Source: Narthecium ossifragum
Lineage: Eukaryota > Streptophyta > Magnoliopsida > Dioscoreales > Nartheciaceae
NCBI GenBank assembly: GCA_963920575.1
Contig: OY986973.1
Coordinates: forward strand, 14,370,062-14,434,061
Direction: 5' to 3'
DNA: 64,000 nt
The notes below the pieces were generated by a model, which was not told the origin of the DNA, made no database searches, and worked only from the letters and a program-made list of their open reading frames with translations. Made by a program: the position numbers and the translations under genes. Position 1 is the stretch's first letter, and the number at the start of each line of letters is the position of its first letter. Below, piece by piece: positions 1-11,376 of the stretch.

Positions 1-2207
1 CTTCTCTCTCTCTCCTGCGGTTGAGCTAGGGCTTGGAGGCGCGGCTCTCGAGGAGCGGATTCCGGCGAACGGAGTTGAGGGATGCGTGGAGGAGCTGTCC
101 TATCTCATCAGGTAGGTGTTTCTACCTCGATCTTGTGATCGGGTTCTCCTAGGATAGGTTTATTGTATTTTCGCTGTAGGAGTACTTATTAGAATGTTGT
201 GTAACTTGTAGCATGTATGCTGTGGATGACTTCAAGTATTCCTACCTCGTGATTTCCGTATTTTATCGGCTGAATCTTGTATTGTCGCCGTTCTCAGTTT
301 TCGGCCGTTTTGAACTAAATTGGAGATTTAACCGTCAAAAAATGTGATTTCTTCATCCCATTGGATTCCCCATCATCTTTTATGCATGCCTGCAAAGTTT
401 CATCAACTTCTAACTTGAATTGATCCTTGAAATCCAAGAAATTGGATTTCCGGCACTGTTCTGATGAACTGTGCCTAAGGCCCACCGATCGACCGTCAAG
501 CGCTGATACGCTCTTTGGGGGCCTGACGGTCGACCGTCGGATCGACCATCGCATCGTCCGTCAGGCTCTGTCGGGTTTTTGGCCTCCCACGGTCGATGCA
601 CCGATCGACCGTGGGGCTTTCCCCCTTTTTCATCCCGCCTCACGGTCGACCGTCGAATCGACCGTCGCATCGTCCATGAGGCTCTGCATCGTTTTGAGCT
701 TCCCATGGTCGATGTACCAATCGACCGTCACCCATGTGGTTTTCCCTCGTTTTGGCCTCACGGTCGACCGTGACATCGACCATGGGCCCTTGAATATGTT
801 TTTCTAGCCTTTCTTGAATGGTTTTCAATGGTTATTGATCTTTAAACATGTTGGGAAGTTTACAAGTGGATTTTGTAGAGTTTTCAAAGGATTTCTATCG
901 AGTTGAGGATCGATTCGAGTAATCTCCATTTTGGGCAAATCTATGGTTTTGATTACATTTAATACGTGTTGGATTGTAGTTAAATGCTTATTTGATTGCC
1001 TAACCATTAGCTAGCTATGAATGCTAGCTAATGAGGAATTGTGGAACCCTAGCCTGATGCCGGCGTGTGCCGAGGGCTATTGTATAAATGTTGGCCAGTT
1101 ACTTGCGGGGTAACTGTGGAACCTTAGTCTGTCAGGTGCAAGAGAGCACTGAAGACTATTGTATATTTGTATTCATAGTTTTGTTCTAATCTTTGTTTCG
1201 TTACCATAGATTATCTGTATTTCAGGCCCTTGCTATACTTACCCTTTGGCTAGCTGTAAGCTATGCCTAACCCTGTATGATTAATGACATCTTGTTGCAT
1301 GCTTATATCTCTTTATCTGTGCCTGAGCATTGCATGCATCTTGATTGCATTAGAGGCATTTGAGGTTAGGCGGGCGATGGGTTGATCGCCGATCCGAGGC
1401 TCGTGGGTAGCTCGAATCTAGCCTTAGGACCGTGGCTGGGTAGTCAGGATTAGGGTGTGATTGTATAATGGAATCTCATGTTATCGAGGATTTGCGATAG
1501 CTGACTCTGATCTTTGCTTCATGTTTAGAGGTCGTGTTGATCTCCCAAGGCCAAGTGCTAAGGATGGTTGTCGGTGCCCCTGACGCGGTCCCCAGGCAGT
1601 GGCTTCCTGCTGGGTAAGGGTGATCCTGCATGTTACTGTTCCTTGGCCTCCAGGTAACATGTTCAGGAGAGAGGTTTCATGACAGGAGCCCTTGGGGTAG
1701 TCGGCAGGGGTTGTGGAACCCCCGTGGCAATCCTTAGACTTGAGCGGGGAGACAACACTGTTATTGTTTTCATCCTTTCAGTGTGCCGTAGAGTAGAACC
1801 CTACTGAGCTTATCGCTCACTCCTACCCGGGCTGCGTTTGCAGGTGCAGGCGCCAGTTCTTCTTCAGTAGAGCTGGCGGGATCAGCTTTTGGTGGCGCGA
1901 CTACTTCCAGGGGTGTTTGAGGTTGCTGCATGAAGACTGTTATACTTTCGATAGATTTTGTAAATTATGTACATATTTGAGGACTTTTGGGATTATTTGT
2001 ATAATATCTTTCCTTGGAGAATTCTGTATCTAATGTTGAATAGTACAACTTGATGAATATATGAATTGAATTACTGTTTCACCTCTGGAATATAAATTGT
2101 TTTAAATTTATCTGTCTTTCCGCATTTGTATCGCGCCATTTGGAGATGAATAGTGTAGGTTTCCCCTCACGCCTCGGCTCGGATGGGATAGTTCTAGGTC
2201 TAGAACA
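1..2207 (+). repeat. LTR part, diverged relative of TGTGAGG-type LTRs
   Basis: The window opens inside a long terminal repeat whose left end is outside. It has the same order of blocks as the solo LTRs at 8126, 21468, 41860 and 52435: a GGTAG/CTACC hairpin near 112-128, a 'gatcgccgatccgaggctcg' block near 1385, a 'gctcactcctacccgggctg' block near 1815, and a splice-acceptor-like TTTGCAGGTGCAGG near 1837. The end is set at 2207 because the tail resembles the GCGCGACA ends of the relatives and closes in CA. No primer site or polypurine tract is visible, so solo and 3' LTR cannot be told apart. Strand is inferred from block order. Confidence 0.6.
522..790. repeat. Tandem array of about 116-bp units with GGTCGACC palindromes
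   Basis: Two full units and a partial third start at about 522, 638 and 756 (periods 116 and 118). Each opens with a GGTCGACCGT-type palindrome, followed by a diverged second TCGA palindrome. The first two units share a 'catcgtccrtsaggctctg' stretch; the third is cut short soon after its palindromes. This LTR carries TCGA-centred palindromes where its relatives carry GATCGATC. Confidence 0.7.
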
Positions 2208-2411
2208 TCCTTGCATGTCTGTTTGCGACTGCATGTGATGTGTTTATTTATGTGTTTGTTGTTGTGTTTTGCTCCTTCTCTGTTGCGTCAGCACGTCTCA
2301 GGGGGGAGATGTGCATGCGCACCGGTGTCGTCCGTTCCCTCGCCTGATAGCGTCTCCCCCCGTGCTGGAGACGAGCGAGTAGGGATTGGACGTGTGTCGT
2401 CTTTGTACTTT
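2208..2411. other. Unassigned 204-bp segment
   Basis: This segment lies between the LTR end and the first recognisable Athila integrase residues. It may be badly decayed integrase sequence or a fragment of another element. No convincing reading frame is seen. Confidence 0.3.
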
Positions 2412-2566
2412 CGAAATCTCAAGAGGTGAACCTGCTAAGGTTCAGAGACGGTGTTGGAGATCCTTCGACAGTAGAGGACTGATTGAAGGAGGTGACCCGG
2501 ATCCCGGATGTTTTGGACCCTGAGGACCACATCGTTTCTTTCGTAGACCCTGTCTACGAGGGATGA
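2412..2566 (+). pseudogene. pol: Athila-1 pol remnant, integrase C-terminus
   Basis: The last codons read DHIVSFVDPVYEG followed by TGA at 2564-2566. They match the end of the Athila-3 integrase ([14 protein letters not shown], 12608). Upstream, LKEV and RIPD fragments fall in the same frame after an in-frame TGA near 2485, and further upstream the frame is lost. Only the carboxy-terminal tail survives; the zinc-binding and catalytic domains are not in the window. It belongs to the same family as Athila-3 but is much older. Confidence 0.65.
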
Positions 2567-3753
2567 TCTTGTTCTTATTTATTATTTCAATTTTATTTAG
2601 GTTAGATTGGTTTAGTTTGCTTGCTTTCATTCTCATTTGCTTTTGTTTGCTATTTTATGTTTTTAGAATGCTTGGACTTCCGTCTTCCTTGCTTGTGAAA
2701 TTCGACCACAATTAAGAGCCCTGTGCAAGATTTTAGATATTCTGTCAGGTGGCCTCGCTCCTATATCGATTTATAATTCTTATCTATTTTATTTGCCATT
2801 GCCTGCACCCTATTTTATTCTCTTGCCATACTTAGCACACATTGAGGACAATGTGAATTTCTGATTGGGGGGTGTAGGCATGCATGACCTTATGCATACT
2901 ACCTTATTGAGTTTAATAGTGTTGAATTGATTATGTTGCTAGAAATTATACATGAGCTGAAATTTTTTATACTTATTATGCATGTTGCTTTCATATGGAT
3001 TGGCCTATATATTGATTGCATGCGTGATAACCTGAAGGTAGAACATCATGTGATTCACACACAAACACTTTATGTACAGTGGTAATTATACTCACCAGAG
3101 GAATGAGCATGCTATTATCAATCTAGACCATGATTTCAGCATTAGCTAGTGTTGAGTATTGCATGCAAAAAAATAAAAAAAAAGAAAAATTTCTAGAGCT
3201 TGATCAAGCTGTGCCCTAAACAACTATTAGGTGATTTACTGAGTAACCGATTGTTCTTGCCTCAGGAAGCTGGGAGCTCGCGTAAAAAGGTAGAACCACT
3301 TATAGCTATAAAAAAAAAACTAGTCAGTGTTTTCCTAAATAACTGGGTCTTTGCGCCTCCAGAAGCGGAGAGTGCTCGTGTAAAAAGGAAAAGTGTCTGA
3401 TAGTTGAAAAGAAAAAGAGAAAGAAAGAGCATGCTGTACTTAAAGTGCGATAGTAGTGTGTTTGGACTAATGGTGGGTAGAAGTTGCTTCTGTACGTAAC
3501 ATTTATTTGTCACCTCACATGTGTTCTTCTGGATGGTGATTAGCATGTTTGATGTGTAGAAGTTGATTTCATGTGTTGATAGTATGTGTATGAGTATAAG
3601 AAGTTTTCATGCTATGTATTGTATAAAACACTATTGAGTTGATAAAGCAGAATTTTTATCATGCATGTCTACATCCTTGAACCGTTAGTGTGCTTAATTA
3701 TATTTTATGCGCTTTGAATTGCTAGATACTAGCAATAAGCTGGTTGGGGGGTG
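2567..3753 (+). other. Athila-1 3' untranslated region
   Basis: No gene is seen here. The segment holds a 'ttgaggacaatg' then 'attggggggtg' block (2842-2876), which resembles an internal second polypurine tract. It also has two imperfect copies of a motif that starts near GTAACCG and ends in CGCGTAAAAAGG or CGTGTAAAAAGG (about 3242-3290 and 3335-3390). Both are repeated in Athila-3 (11740-11950) and in altered form in B1 (29488-29650). The terminal polypurine tract follows at 3744. Confidence 0.6.
3744..3753 (+). other. Polypurine tract of Athila-1
   Basis: TTGGGGGGTG lies immediately before the LTR start TGATGAGTGC, the usual site that primes plus-strand DNA synthesis. The same sequence is found at the matching point of Athila-3 and B1. 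Confidence 0.85.
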
Positions 3754-5220
3754 TGATGAGTGCATGAAAGTGGGTCTTTTACGCCAAAACTGTACCTTTT
3801 CGGAATGAACCAGATGATGTGCCATACATGGTTGGAAAGCTCTAGAAGTCTAGTTTCTGGAGTATTTTATGGTTCGTGATTCCGAATTTCCTAGAGGATG
3901 TTACGGCAATTTTAGTACCGATGGCGCAGTCTGGATGGCAAAACAGTAAATACTCTGTAAAGAAGGATCGATCTAACACCCATAGAAGGATCGATCCGTC
4001 TACGCGCAGACCTGACAGAACACATACTTTTCAGTTGTTCACAGTAGGATCGATCCTACTATCCATCCTACTGAGTAGGATTGATCTGACACCTATAGTA
4101 GGATCGATCCGAGTCGGATATATCCAGAAATTGAAGATTTTGATGCAAAGGATCTATCCTACACCTATGGAAGGATCGATCCTACTTTCCCAATGAAGAA
4201 AATCAACGGTTTAGATCTAATCCGAGAATGGAGAGACTTTGGGCTATAGATAGGAAACTTAGGGTTAATCAAAAGGGAGTTCATGAACGTTTTTGGAGGC
4301 TCTTTTCTGAACATTTTTCAAAGGAAGAAGATGAAGGAATCTCCATCCATGGCCGAGTAATCCGCTGGCATGGTGGACGGATGATCTAGCGAGGACTAGG
4401 GCTTCTTCTCCACCAATGGTTCATAGTTTTAATCTTTATTATTAAACTCTTTTCTATGTATTGGATCTTCAAATATTATTTTCAGATTATAGATTTCTAT
4501 GTGGATGATTAATATTATAAACCCAGTCATACTTCTTTTATGATATTGTGATCCCATAGTTATCTCTTTTGATTCTCCTACCGAGTCTCGCGAGACCTTT
4601 GCTATGCATTGCCCGTAGTGACAACTGGTATTGTGAATTCTTAGGGATCTGGTAAGACAAGGTTGGGGCTCTATCCCGAGGAATCTTTGCTATGCATTGC
4701 CGATTGTGAGAGTTGGTATTGTGTATTCTTAGAGATCCGGTTAGATAGAGTTAGGGCTTTGTCCCGATGAACTTTTGTTGCACGTGCCTGTAGTGACAGC
4801 TGGTATCGTGTATTCTTAGGTTTGGGTTGGATGAAGTTAGAACTATAATAAGGAAGAATCAATTGTAGGAAGAGACACTTTTGTATTTTGTTAGGTTTAT
4901 AGTTCCATATCTTCCGATTAAGGTGATTGGGATGTGAATCCCTTAACTGAGTATTATATGAACCATTGAGAAGAGAAGAACCTAAATCCGAATGAAGTGA
5001 TTCCTGAAGTCTAGCCTCATTCAAATCTTGATTTCTTTCGTTAACTTTATCTTATCATTACATCTTCGATCTATTTTCTTAACTTTTATCGCTCTTGATT
5101 ATTTTCGATATATTGTTATCTGTGTTTCTGGATCCTTCTTGTTTGCCTCTCTGTGGGTTCGACCTCTCTTATGCTGTACTGCACCGGGACCACTGTGCAT
5201 GACACATTTGAGCGATATCA
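3754..5220 (+). repeat. 3' LTR of Athila-1
   Basis: This 1,467-bp LTR starts TGATGAGTGC after the polypurine tract and ends GCGATATCA at the Tekay fragment. It is homologous to the 1.73-kb LTRs of Athila-3. In order it has the shared 145-bp U3 module (about 3786-3940), GATCGATC palindromes (3965-4182), a TATA-like box (4245), and a roughly 88-bp repeat in two clear and one weak copies (4601, 4689, about 4777). The partner 5' LTR is not in the window, so no target duplication can be tested. Confidence 0.85.
3965..4252 (+). promoter_or_regulatory. U3 palindrome array and TATA box, Athila-1 LTR
   Basis: Palindromes of the GGATCGATCC type start at 3965, 3988, 4047, 4078, 4101, 4150 and 4173. Pairs are 23 bp apart. 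TATAGATA at 4245 follows the last palindrome by 62 bp. A GACAGAAC motif lies inside the array near 4014. Confidence 0.6.
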
Positions 5221-6833
5221 GTTCTCAGCCTTGTTGGCCAGCCTGTCCCTGTTCGGTTTTGAGATGTTGATGGGGCTTCCACCATCCAAAGAGATCGATT
5301 TTGAGATGGATCTAGTACCAGGTACCGCACCAATCTCTCTCCCAACTTTCAGGATGGCACCGGCAGAGCAAAGCGAGTTGAGGACCCAGCTAGACGAGCT
5401 GACCAGCAGAGGCTTCATCCATCCCAGCATGTCTCTCTGGGGGGCGCCTGTGTTGTTCACAAAGAAGAAGGATGGTACCCTTCGACTTTGCATAGACTAC
5501 AGGCGGCTCAATAGGGTGACGGTGAAGAACAGGTATCCGATGCCGGGGATCGATGACCTATTTGATTAGCTGCGAGGATCTTTAGTGTTCTCGAAGATCG
5601 ACCTCCGCACCGGCTACCACCAGTTGAGGGTTCGGGATTGCGACATCCCAAAGACGGCTTTTCGGACTCGGTAAGGGCTATATAAGTTCATGGTGATGCC
5701 GTTTGGGCTGACGAACGCACCGGCAACATTCATTGATCTAATGCAGAGGATCTTCCGGCCCTTCCTAGATCAGTTCATGGTGGTGTTCGTCGACGACATT
5801 CTGACCTACTCCCGGTCAGGGGCGGAGCACAAGCGACACTTGGCGACAGTGTGACAGCTACTTCAGGAGCATCGGCTATATGCCAAGGCTTCCAAGTTTG
5901 AGTTCTGGCTTGCACATGTGGGATTTCTTGGACACGTGGTGTCGGCAGCAGGGATCTCAGTTGACCCGGCCAAGGTCGAGGTAGTGGTACAATGGCAGAC
6001 ATCGAGGATAGTGTTCGAGTTCCGCAGTTTCCTGCGGAAGGCGGGTTACTACAGGCGGTTCGTGTAGGACTTCTCCAGAGTTGCCGAACCGTTGACCAAA
6101 ATGACACAAAAGGCCGTCCCGTTTGTTTGGGATGATGCTTGTGAGCGAGCTTTCGTGGAGCTGAGGACGAGGTTGACCAGTGCGCCGGTGCTGATCGTCC
6201 CCGAGTGAGGCGTTGGTTACAATATCTACTGCGACACCAGCGGTGAGGGTTTGGGGTGTGCCCTCATGCAAGAGGGGCACATAGTTTCCTATGGTTCTCG
6301 TCAGCTGAAGAACCATGAGAGGAACTACCCGACTCACGAATTGTAGCTAGTAGCAATGGTCTTCGCTCTGAAGACCTGACGGCATTACCTCTATGATCAG
6401 AAGTTCTCTGTCTTCTCGGACCATAAGAGTTTGAGGCACGTTTTCATCCAATGTGACCTCAACCTGAGGCAGCGACGCTGGATGGAGCTACTGGAGGACT
6501 ACGACTTTGAGTTGCATTACCATCCTGGTAAGGCAAACATCGTAGCAGACGCGCTGAGCAGACAGGTGAGAGACACCAGAGCAGCAGTTGCGGAGTAGTC
6601 AGCGCAGCAGTGGCAGGCTTTAGAGACAGCGGGCCAGTTGGGGCTCGAGTTTGAGGATCAGGGATCTAGCAACTACCTCTACAAGGTGCAGAGTATGCCA
6701 ACAGTCCTAGCCAGAGTGTTAGAGGCGCAGCCCAGTGATGCAGAGCTCAAGTAGTTGCGCATATCGGTGGGCACGGAGGGCGCAGACGAGGACTAGACAG
6801 TATCGTCAGACGGAGGGCTACGGTTCAGAGGCA
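5221..6833 (+). pseudogene. pol: Tekay-type chromovirus pol fragment (RT and RNase H)
   Basis: The reading frame shows typical Tekay RT blocks: [10 protein letters not shown] and [12 protein letters not shown] (5300-5480), [12 protein letters not shown], and the catalytic FVDD (near 5790). RNase H follows with CDTSGEG (near 6230), FSDHKS (near 6418) and VADALSRQ (near 6545). The frame has about ten stops, at 5567, near 5671, near 5852, 6064, near 6206, 6345, near 6377 and after 6590, so it is dead. The left end is cut by Athila-1 and the right end by Athila-2. Gag, protease and integrase are absent. Several stops fit C-to-T or G-to-A change, as expected in methylated repeats; others do not. 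Confidence 0.9.
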
Positions 6834-8125
6834 TGATGATGATGCATAATGTTATATTTTTATCCCTTAATAATTAGATTCATGTGCTTAGTTTGTACCT
6901 AAATACACTCATTACTCTTATATTTTGATTTAGGATGCAATTGAAGTTCTTAAGTTCGAAAAGAAGCTGAAAAGAGTATATGGATCAACTTTAATGATTA
7001 ATCTGTACCTGCTGATGAAGAATCAGATGATGTACCATACATGGTTGGAAAGCTCTTGAAGTCTAATTTCTGGATAATTTTACGGTTCGTGATTTGGAGC
7101 TTCCTAGAGAAAGTTACAGTGCTTTTACTACAACCAGCGCAGGGCAGAATAACAGAAGAAATATGCAGAGAATAAAAGATCGATCTTCTTTCTAGAAGAG
7201 ATCGATCTAAGTCGGGGCGCAGCCGCAATCTGTAAAGAAACGATTGATCTTCTTTCCATAAAGATCGATCATTGTTAACCGACTTTGCAGAATTAAGGGC
7301 TCAAATCCGAGGATGGCAAACGTTTGGGCTATAAATAGGGTTCTTTCTAGGGTTTGAGGGTGGCGAATTCTAGAGGATTTTTGCTGCTACTTTCCATTTC
7401 TTTGATATTTTTAGGGTTCTTCTTTCTTCTTTAGAGGATTGTTCATGATGGCCTTGCGTGGTTAAACCTTAATTCTTGATCGAGGAAACTGAAACCTCGG
7501 AATCAATGAAACTGTGAGATCTAATCTATTTTTATTGTTCAGTTTATACTTGAGTATTGAATGTTCTTCTGTGATTGGATGTTCATGATTGACTTGTCTA
7601 ATTGTTAGGATGCCTACTAGTTTATTATTCATCGTGATCTACTGCTAGGTTGGATATCAAATCCGTAATTGTTTGATCCCTCTAATCTGTGAAGCAACTA
7701 GGATCTATTGATTTACTGCGTTTCAAAGATTGTTAGATCTTAGGAAGAACGTTCGACTAAATTAAATGTAACCGCGTGTGCTTGTGTTGTTTAGCTTCAT
7801 CGATCTACCTATTCTTAAGGCTGCTACTAGATTAAATCTACAGCGCTTGTCTTAGGTTGTTTAGTAGTTAGGGTTGATTGGATCGCTTGTTTCTAATTAA
7901 CTATGATTGAGGAGAGATTCGAATTTAATTTGAACGGTGAATATTCAAGGTGTGACTTGATATATACTTGTATTGATGATCAGTTACAAAGATTCCGATG
8001 GTAGATGTTGCCTAAGACCAAGGTTTGTTCACTTGATTAATTCCGTTTCTTAAATTTAGATTATTTCTCATTTGTTTTCGTTATATTCAAAACCCCCATC
8101 TTTGTTCACATAACACAAAACTTAT
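6834..8125 (+). repeat. 5' LTR of Athila-2, left part
   Basis: The LTR starts at one of the TGATGATG steps near 6834, directly after the Tekay frame fails. It carries the 145-bp U3 module (about 7000-7150), AGATCGATCT palindromes, and TATAAATA at 7330. It is split at 8125 by a solo LTR and resumes at 18669. CTTAT at 8121-8125 is repeated at 18664-18668. Confidence 0.75.
7177..7337 (+). promoter_or_regulatory. U3 palindromes and TATA box, Athila-2 LTR
   Basis: AGATCGATCT occurs at 7177 and 7199 (22 bp apart), with a third AGATCGATCA at 7262. TATAAATA at 7330 lies 58 bp after the last. The outer base pair is A:T here instead of the G:C of Athila-1. Confidence 0.6.
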
Positions 8126-9636
8126 TATGAGGACCTGCCCCTCTACCCCTGTGGCTCGTTGTAGACCACAAGGGCAATTTGGTAAATTGCGCCTTGTTGG
8201 TTTGTTTCACACCCGCGTGTGCACACACTGGCCTTGTATGTGTTAGTGTTTGGGTAGAACGGTTAGTGGGACCCGGGATCGAAAGATCCGGACTTGGGCT
8301 TGAGTTCTTGCCCAAGTTTAGCTTTCAGCACACAAAAGATCGATCCTCTCTGGCTAAGGAATCGATCCTCTTCGTGCCAGAAAGCCTTGTGAGGACATCA
8401 TGAAGGATCGATCCTTCCTTGAGGAAGGATCGATCATTTATGAGTCGGTTGGTTTTCTGCTTTGCGAGGAAGGCCGCCGTTGGCCATCGCTCTCCCCTGT
8501 CAGAGAGGGAAGACTTCCCCTCCCCTCCCCTCACTTTTTCCCCTCTTTCCCGGCTGTCCCCTCCCCCTTTCCCCTCCTTTCTTCCCCTCCTCTTTCTCCT
8601 TCTCCTCTCTTTCTTCTTCCTTCCTTCTTTCTCCCGAAGCTCTGCTTCTCTTCCCCTGTTTCCGGCAGCAAGCTTCATCACCTCCGTTCTCCCTCCTCCG
8701 ACCATCTTTTTCGGCGTTCTAAGGCTCGTTGGATTCGTGACAACGAGAGGAAGATCCCTGAAGTGGTTTGGAGGCTTGTTGGTGATCAAATCGTGGGGAA
8801 TCAGCCGAGGAAAGCGCAGCTAGGTAGGGTTATACCTACTGTGTTCATTTCGGGTTTTCTCTAGATCTAGCCGTTGGATCTTGTTGCTCCTTGTTTTGTT
8901 GGATTCCTAATGCCTATTAGAATAAGTTATTTAAGTTTCATATTAATCAATTGAGATTTGAGTAAGTTTTATGCATGATTAGTCTCGGAATTCTGGTTTT
9001 CTGCTGTTCTTGAGAAACAGCCGGCTTGCAGCGAGTTTTCCAGCCGGCGAGTACATGATCTTGGTTTCTTATAAACATATGAGTGGTAGATCCCTCCGTT
9101 ATCTTTCCATGCCATCTTGTTTCGTAATTTTCCGATTTATTTAAATTTTGTTATGAATTGTTTGCTGGGGGGCTGCGTTGCAGCAATTAAATTGGTAAGT
9201 GAGTTGATTAGCGGTTTTTATTTGTATTTTCCCGTTAATCCAACCGTTGGATGGTTCTGAATTTTGGATATGATGATCCAGGTATATATACCTACTGGTG
9301 TCTAAGTTGGATCTTAAATTCGACGTCGTTTGAACAACGGATCGACGGGATCAATTAGCCCCTAAGTAGAGATTTTGGGTGTTTGAATATAATATTATAT
9401 TTCAGAATATAATATTATATTGTTACTGTTCATTCATCGGTTTTCGGGGTTGCTTCCCGTTGCAGGAGTTCGCGGTTGACGATCGTGGTACCGTCGTAAA
9501 GCCGGGACCCGCTGCAGATCGGCTGGCAGCGATCCGGTTGACTTGTATGATGTTTGCCATACTGTTGCATGCCTATCTCCTGTTTGTGTATGTCATAGCA
9601 TGCATCGTTGAATTGTGCATTAGTTGCATTGGTTAG
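8126..9636 (+). repeat. Solo LTR 1 of TGTGAGG family, left part
   Basis: The LTR begins TATGAGGACC, one base from the TGTGAGGACC start of its relatives. It is flanked by a perfect 5-bp duplication CTTAT (8121-8125 and 18664-18668). The left part has the 'ggcaatttggtaaattgcgc' block, two pairs of GATCGATC palindromes, a pyrimidine-rich leader (8510-8700) and a GTAGG/CCTAC hairpin near 8824. It is split at 9636 by Athila-3. No internal domain exists, so this is a solo LTR, about 2,358 bp when joined. Orientation is inferred from the leader and splice-like sites. Confidence 0.85.
8337..8436 (+). promoter_or_regulatory. Palindrome pairs in solo LTR 1
   Basis: Palindrome-type 10-mers start at 8337, 8359, 8405 and 8427. 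Both pairs are 22 bp apart. They sit just upstream of the pyrimidine-rich leader. Confidence 0.5.
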
Positions 9637-11366
9637 TGATGTCGCTTAAATGTGTCACGCACAGCGATCGCGGTGCAGTACAGCATAAGAGAGGTCGAAT
9701 CCCACAGAGAGACAAGCAGGAAAGATCCAGAAACACAGATAACAATGTATTGAAAACAATCAACAGCTTAAAAAGTTAAGAAAATAGATCGGAGATGTAA
9801 TGGTAAGATAAAGTTAACGAAAGAAATCAGGATTTGAATGAGGCTAGGCTTCAGGAATCACTTCACTCGGATTTAGGTTCTTCTCTTCTCAACGGTTCAT
9901 ATGCTACACAGTTAAGGGATTCACATCCCAATCACCTTAACCGGAAGATAAAGAATTATGAATCTGATAAAATATATAAATGTCTCTTCCTACGATTGGT
10001 TCTTCCTTTTTATAGTTCTAACCTCATCCAACCAAACCTAAGAATACACGATACCGGCTGTCACTACAGGCAACGCGCAGCAAAAGTTCATCGGGACAAA
10101 GCCCTAACTCTAACCGGATCTCTAAGAATACACAATACCAACTCTCACAATCGGCAATGCATAGCAAAGATCTCACGGTATAGAGCCCCAACCTTATCTA
10201 ACCAGATCCCTAAGAATATACAATACCAGCTGTCACTACGGGCAATGTATAGCAAAGGTCTCACGAGACTCGGTAGGAGAATTGAAGGAGATAACTATGG
10301 GATCACAATATCATAAAAGAAGCATGATTGGATTTATAATAATGTTTAACCACAAAGCAATCTGTGAAGATCCAATACATAAGAAGAGTTTAACAATAAA
10401 GATTAAAAACTATGAACCATTGTTGGAGAAGAAGCCCTAGCCCTCGCTAGATCATCCGTCCGCCATGCCCGCGGATTACTCGGCCATGGATGGAGATTCC
10501 TTCATCTTCTTCCTCTTGAAAAAGTCCTGAAAAGAGCCTCCAAAAACGTCCAAGAAGTCCCCTTTGATTAGCCCTAAGTTTCCTATTTATAGGGTCCAAG
10601 AATTAGTAAACTCGGATTAATCAAAACCGTTGATTTTCGTCACTGGGCAAGTCCGATCGATCCTTCTCGGGATGTTGGATCGATCGGTCTCTTGAAATCT
10701 CCAATCTTCTAACTTCGCCCGTGTCCGATCGATGGACGGATCGATCGAACTCTGCTCCTCTAAAAAGCATACGTTCTGTCACCCTTTAATTCCCAAGTCC
10801 GATCGATCGGATTATGAATGTTGGATCGATTGGTTGAGTAAAAATCCGCTGTTTTTGACTTTTTCCGAGTCCGATCGATCGGACCATTGGTGTCGGATCG
10901 ATCGGACCCTATAGGAGCGAAGGAGGGATCGATCGGATCATATTCAGCCAAAAATGCATGTTCTGTCACGATTCTGTGAGGTCCGATCGATCGGCGGATC
11001 GCTCGGACTTCCAGCTTATTTTCCTTTCTGCCATTCAGACTGCGCATCGGTACTGAAATTGCCGTAACTTCCTCTAGGAAACTCGGAATCACGAACCGTA
11101 AAATTCCCCAGAATCTAGACTTCAAAAGCTTTCCAACCATATATGGCACATCATCTGGTTCTTCATGAACAGGTACAGATTAATTGTTGAAGTTGATCCA
11201 TATACTCTTTTCAGCTTCTTTTAGCTCCAATTTCCTGCATTTTCCAAACAACTATGTGAAGCATATAAAAGTATAAAAATAGTGCTAAAGAAGTTGATTA
11301 AGGGTGAAGATATAGCAATTGAGATGGTTTTAAGGTTGTTCAGAGTGCACTTTCATGCACTCATCA
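9637..11366 (-). repeat. 3' LTR of Athila-3
   Basis: This is the downstream LTR in the element's own sense. Read on the minus strand it starts TGATGAGTGC at 11366 and ends at 9637. It contains the 145-bp module (about 11030-11180), a palindrome array, TATA at 10584-10591 and the roughly 88-bp repeats. A 160-codon frame at 9834-10316 runs across LTR repeats and is not taken as a gene. Confidence 0.92.
10584..11010 (-). promoter_or_regulatory. U3 palindrome array and TATA box, Athila-3 3' LTR
   Basis: About nine CGATCGATCG or GGATCGATCG-type palindromes lie between 10654 and 11010, with 23-bp pairs at 10654/10677 and 10872/10895. TATTTATA (10584-10591) lies 62 bp from the nearest. Two inverted GACAGAAC motifs fall inside the array. 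Confidence 0.6.
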
Positions 11367-11376
11367 CACCCCCCAA
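11367..11376 (-). other. Polypurine tract of Athila-3
   Basis: On the minus strand TTGGGGGGTG directly precedes the 3' LTR start. Confidence 0.85.

Noticed and set aside
5028..5270. Small membrane-protein-like frames
   Set aside because: They span the end of an Athila LTR and the Tekay fragment; there is no coding signal.
8325..8864. Long overlapping frames on both strands (Lys/Arg/Glu-rich and Ser/Pro-rich)
   Set aside because: They are products of the pyrimidine-rich leader of solo LTR 1; the same happens at 21600-22450 and 42010-42570. No family is recognised.
9834..10316. 160-codon open frame, repeated at 16278-16760
   Set aside because: It lies inside both Athila-3 LTRs, runs across the 88-bp repeats and is antisense to the element. 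The period of the repeats keeps it open.
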